Origin: CAYVQB01 sp964453985
GTDB lineage: Bacteria; Babelota; Babeliae; Babelales; UASB340
Assembly: GCA_964453985.1 (NCBI GenBank)
Contig: CAYVQB010000061.1
Coordinates: 1-5,164 of the forward strand
Length of the DNA: 5,164 nt
Direction: 5' to 3'
Shown here: one piece after another, positions 5,054-5,164 of the stretch
How positions within the stretch are numbered: the stretch's first letter is position 1
Layout: each line of letters starts with the position of its first letter
The notes under the pieces: generated by a model
What the model was told of the DNA's origin: nothing
What the model saw: the letters and a program-made list of their open reading frames with translations, nothing else
Databases searched by the model: none
Made by a program: the position numbers and the translations under genes

Positions 5054-5164
5054 TGGGTGTTATGAAGATAGTAGCATTAGTATCAGGTGGTGTAGACAGC
5101 TCTGTGGCCTTAGCCTTGCTAAAAGAACAGGGGCATGATATCACCGCATATTACCTAAAAATCT
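5053..5164 (+). CDS. mnmA: tRNA-specific 2-thiouridylase MnmA, N-terminal fragment
   Basis: The first 37 codons are present and the gene continues past the window edge. Residues 5-17 read KIVALVSGGVDSS. SGGVDSS is the PP-loop that binds ATP in the adenylation step, and AYYLKI at 32-37 matches the segment after the first beta-alpha unit in MnmA proteins, especially the type whose segment continues into Trp. MnmA adenylates and thiolates U34 of tRNA-Lys, Glu and Gln in the cytoplasm, taking sulfur from the IscS relay. ATG 5053 overlaps the previous stop (TAATG) with AGG at 5046-5048; ATG 5062 is an equally plausible start, giving MKIVALV. Other PP-loop enzymes (GuaA, ArgG, QueC) share the loop but not the YLKI segment. 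It is a housekeeping gene that probably marks the end of the accessory cluster. Confidence 0.85.
   Translation, partial: MGVMKIVALVSGGVDSSVALALLKEQGHDITAYYLKI

Noticed and set aside
4923..5144. 73-codon reading frame on the minus strand
   Set aside because: It runs opposite the 3' end of the 3953 gene and the conserved PP-loop of mnmA; its His-rich stretch is just the complement of the GAT repeats.
1..5164. CRISPR array, tRNA or rRNA gene, insertion sequence, integrase site
   Set aside because: No regularly spaced repeats, cloverleaf, transposase motif or terminal inverted repeats were seen; the only direct repeats are the signal-peptide and leader duplications.

Overview
The window looks like an accessory region from an AT-rich bacterial genome of an intracellular or protist-associated lineage. 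My best guess is Candidatus Dependentiae (TM6), or less likely another endosymbiont. I infer this from several features: bacterial gene packing with Shine-Dalgarno sites and short overlaps, low G+C judged by eye, many Lys/Asn/Phe/Ile codons, and eukaryote-style C2H2 zinc-finger proteins that carry bacterial secretion signals. No taxonomic marker is complete, so the assignment is tentative.

Layout: all genes are on the + strand. Positions 1-128 hold the 3' end of a gene whose last finger is visible. It overlaps by 4 nt (GTGA) a second gene, 125-958, encoding a secreted protein with four and a half fingers. A clear intrinsic terminator (979-1015) closes this first unit. A promoter candidate and a small leader hairpin (1014-1101) then open a second unit of five small secreted proteins: a helical protein with one C-terminal finger (1102-1668), a five-finger protein (1677-2516), a basic protein with no fingers (2542-3027), a six-finger protein (3081-3944), and a larger protein of unknown family with an FYHGQ motif and an Asp-rich tail (3953-5053). 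The last of these overlaps by 1 nt the start of mnmA, the tRNA wobble-uridine 2-thiolase, which runs off the window at 5164.

How it fits together: every gene with a visible N-terminus, apart from mnmA, encodes a Sec-type signal peptide, and most of these end in the same short motif (F-S/A/P-M-E/Q). Four of the seven cluster genes carry two or more classical fingers or finger remnants, one has a single finger, and one truncated gene shows one finger. Classical TFIIIA/GLI-type fingers (C-X4-C-X12-H-X3-4-H) are rare in bacteria, and a Sec signal on them makes a role as a bacterial transcription factor unlikely. The economical inference is a tandemly expanded family of exported zinc-binding proteins, possibly host-directed effectors. 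Export beyond the periplasm and nuclear targeting are not shown by the sequence. The two MSIFRK paralogues have almost identical signal-peptide DNA but strongly diverged fingers, which suggests gene duplication with diversification of the mature part.
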